Shown: piece after piece, positions 62,040 to 64,000 of the stretch | Numbering within the stretch: position 1 is the first letter of the stretch | Layout: each line of letters begins with the position of its first letter | Source of the DNA: Heliocidaris erythrogramma | Taxonomy: Eukaryota; Echinodermata; Echinoidea; Camarodonta; Echinometridae | Assembly: GCA_025617745.1 (NCBI GenBank) | Contig: CM046873.1 | Coordinates: forward strand, 25,341,547 to 25,405,546 | Direction of reading: 5' to 3' | Length of the DNA stretch: 64,000 bases | Made by a program: the position numbers and the translations under genes | Notes under the pieces: generated by a model | The model's database searches: none | What the model was told of the DNA's origin: nothing | The model's input: the letters and a program-made list of their open reading frames with translations, nothing else

Positions 62040-63409
62040 GGACCAAGGCAATAGTTCGCTTAACTAACTTCTCCCATCGTCAGTAGTGTGTTGCAGGCAC
62101 TGATAGAAAAACAGGACGCATTTGAGGCAACACAATGGACATTTTGGACTGCTTTATGTATGTACGCAAAGTCAGTGTTATTCTAAGACACCTTCCTTTG
62201 GTAGTAGTGTTATTATGAATAGGTAGATATTAAATAAATAATGAAATACCTGCAGTGAAATGTACTATTCAAACTAAAATTTTACTTCTCACTCAGTCCC
62301 ACTCTCCTTCAGGTGTGATTGTCAAATATGTTCCAAAGAAACAAAACATCGTTTCCCTTTTATACACGATATAAGTAAACGGCAGCAGAGTGTAAATCTC
62401 TGTGGGTTTCTCACATTCTTTTCCGAAATGCTTACTGAATTCCACAATGTAGGTGTACACGGCAGTATTCATGAAAGAAATTCTTCACATCAGAGAATAA
62501 AAATGATGTAAAGCGATTGTTGCTTCAAATTATCGCTTTTATATGTGGGTGAGTATGTGCGTTTGAATAACAAATATTGTACTTATTTTATTTACATTTA
62601 TTTATTTATTTATTTATTTGTACGGTACGTGTATTTATTTGTGTATTTGTGTATTGTGTATTTATTTTTATTAATTCTTTTTTTTGGGGGGGGGGGTGAA
62701 GATGAGTTACATAGAGTCATCATGGTAACCAATGCCGAGAGAGAAAAAAAAAATGAATAAAATACGCTCTCTCATTCGATAGATGCTTTCACTACAGTTC
62801 TTATTCTGAACAACAGATTGTATTACTCCCATTGCTTAAGAGAACCACATCAAAGAGTTGCCAAACTGTCCTATTATTTTTAGTACATATTGATTAAAAC
62901 CAACAACGGACCTGGATTATTAATTAACTCTGCATCAATACAGCAATACATTTCGATTTGAGGAACTTTTATCCCATTAATTTTCGTGGATTCAATTCCT
63001 TTTGGAATGAAACTGTAGTCGATCGTCTTTTTTTGAGGGGGGGGGGGGGTGTTTAAGACAATTTTACCATGTTAAATTCAGTACCAAACACATTAATATT
63101 GGTAGCAGACTGAACATTTCATCTTTAATTTTTTATTCTTTTTTTTATACAAAACAAAATGTTTTCCCATTTTTTTCTCATTTATTTTTAAAGTTAGAAT
63201 TTTGGGGGGTTTCATTCCAAAAAGGATTAAATCCACAATATTTATCAAAAATATTTAAATCGGTAGACAATTATCAAATTTTGCAGTGATGCACCAACAC
63301 TTGCAAATGTCTTAATACATAGCTTAGCTGGGGAACACAGTATTAATTCATTTTGGACAGAACTATTTGTTTTTCAACTTACAAGAATATTGATGCAATA
63401 TAGCACATT
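62040..63409. other. Non-coding stretch, simple repeats
   Basis: A TTTA-rich run is at about 62585-62620, T8-G11 at 62678-62696 and T7-GA-G13 at about 63028-63049. No gene is supported. Confidence 0.55.
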
Positions 63410-63870
63410 TGATTCCCATCAGTCAGACCCAACTTCGGAAAACTGAGCACAGGTATATACTGTATATATACTCTGAAAACGGCATATGAATATAGAGCCC
63501 TCATCGTTCAGTGCGAGGCAGTGTGTACAAAAGACATGGGGGAAAGTCTTGCAAAGTCAACCTGCCAACGATATATATATTCTTAAATATAATGCTGCGT
63601 GTCAATTACCTTCAAAATCCGTGAATGATTCGCCATATTAAATGACTTATATGAAATGACAAACATTTGCAATATATGTATCCGCAGCATTATTTTTGAA
63701 AATTATATTATCAACAGCAGGTCGACATGACAGAATTTTCCCCATGCCTTTTGTACAAACTGTCTCGCACTGAACGACGAGGGCTCTATATTCATCTTGC
63801 TCTATAATTATGCCATTTTCGGAGTATAACCATGTACTCGGTTTTCCGAAGTTGGGTCTGATTGCCCATG
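63410..63870. mobile_element. Palindromic MITE-like element
   Basis: The left arm (about 63413-63555) and right arm (about 63719-63868) are diverged inverted copies sharing TCAGACCCAACTTCGGAAAA, GAATATAGAGCCCTC, CGTTCAGTGCGAG and TTGTACAAAAG-like sequence. Inner AATGCTGCGT and GCAGCATTAT phrases continue the pairing. The total is about 460 bp with no coding content. Confidence 0.8.
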
Positions 63871-64000
63871 TGAGAGATACACATATTTATCCTTAAATAT
63901 CGGTTTTGGTCAAAACCGGCTTTAGTTCCTTTTGGAACTGAGCTCTTCAAATATTAAAAAGAGAGGTTTGACGTTTCTTTCTTTCTGATTCCCCATGTAT
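63871..64000. other. Window end, small palindrome
   Basis: CGGTTTTGGTCAAAACCG at about 63901-63918 is a short near-perfect palindrome, followed by AGTTCC/GGAACT. It may be the end of another inverted-repeat element cut by the window edge. Confidence 0.3.

Noticed and set aside
1-64000. CRISPR arrays, rRNA, bacterial operons or ribosome-binding sites
   Set aside because: No regularly spaced repeats, rRNA-like blocks or compact coding arrangement exist; the spliced gene and repeat content are eukaryotic.

Overview
This window looks like non-coding-rich nuclear DNA from an animal, not bacterial or viral DNA. It is AT-rich and has almost no long open frames. It has one clear intron-containing gene family with GT-AG splice sites, and it is packed with short inverted-repeat transposons, SINE-like tails, microsatellites and about thirty C or G homopolymers. 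The protein family, and repeat styles such as a GGGGAAGTCCACC-ended MITE and a CAGCCAATCAGATG-cored MITE, suggest a marine invertebrate deuterostome, most plausibly a sea urchin. That assignment is inference from memory and was not tested by any search.

Layout. 1-5.3 kb: no supported gene. 5.28-6.08 kb: an internally deleted Tc1-like element. 6.1-14.1 kb: mostly unassigned sequence with microsatellites. 14.1-15.7 kb: a diverged palindromic element beside a 251-bp inverted repeat with an 18-bp spacer that appears perfect. 16.8-20.8 kb: several MITEs. 20.8-29.8 kb: sparse, with one tRNA-derived SINE-like fragment. 29.77-44.95 kb: the core of the window, a direct tandem duplication (29767-38119 and 38122-44945). 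Each unit carries one intact two-exon gene for a sulfotransferase-like P-loop protein of 304 or 305 residues. 45-50 kb: further MITEs and a second, oppositely oriented copy of the deleted Tc1-like element. 50.8-51.7 kb: a 446-bp tandem duplication. 52.5-52.8 kb: a GC-richer patch with a CRE/E-box composite. 54-64 kb: more MITEs, two weak coding-like frames near 61-62 kb and a large palindromic element at the end.

The two P-loop genes are the only genes I regard as well supported. They are nearly identical. By hand count the coding parts differ by 14 amino-acid replacements, one codon insertion and about 4 silent changes, which gives little sign of purifying selection since duplication. The copies also differ upstream. 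Copy A keeps a roughly 1.3-kb inverted-repeat insertion that has captured an apparent first exon with a splice donor. Copy B keeps only a stub of the insertion and has lost the A-copy AATAAA signal. Everything else is repeat-derived or unassigned.
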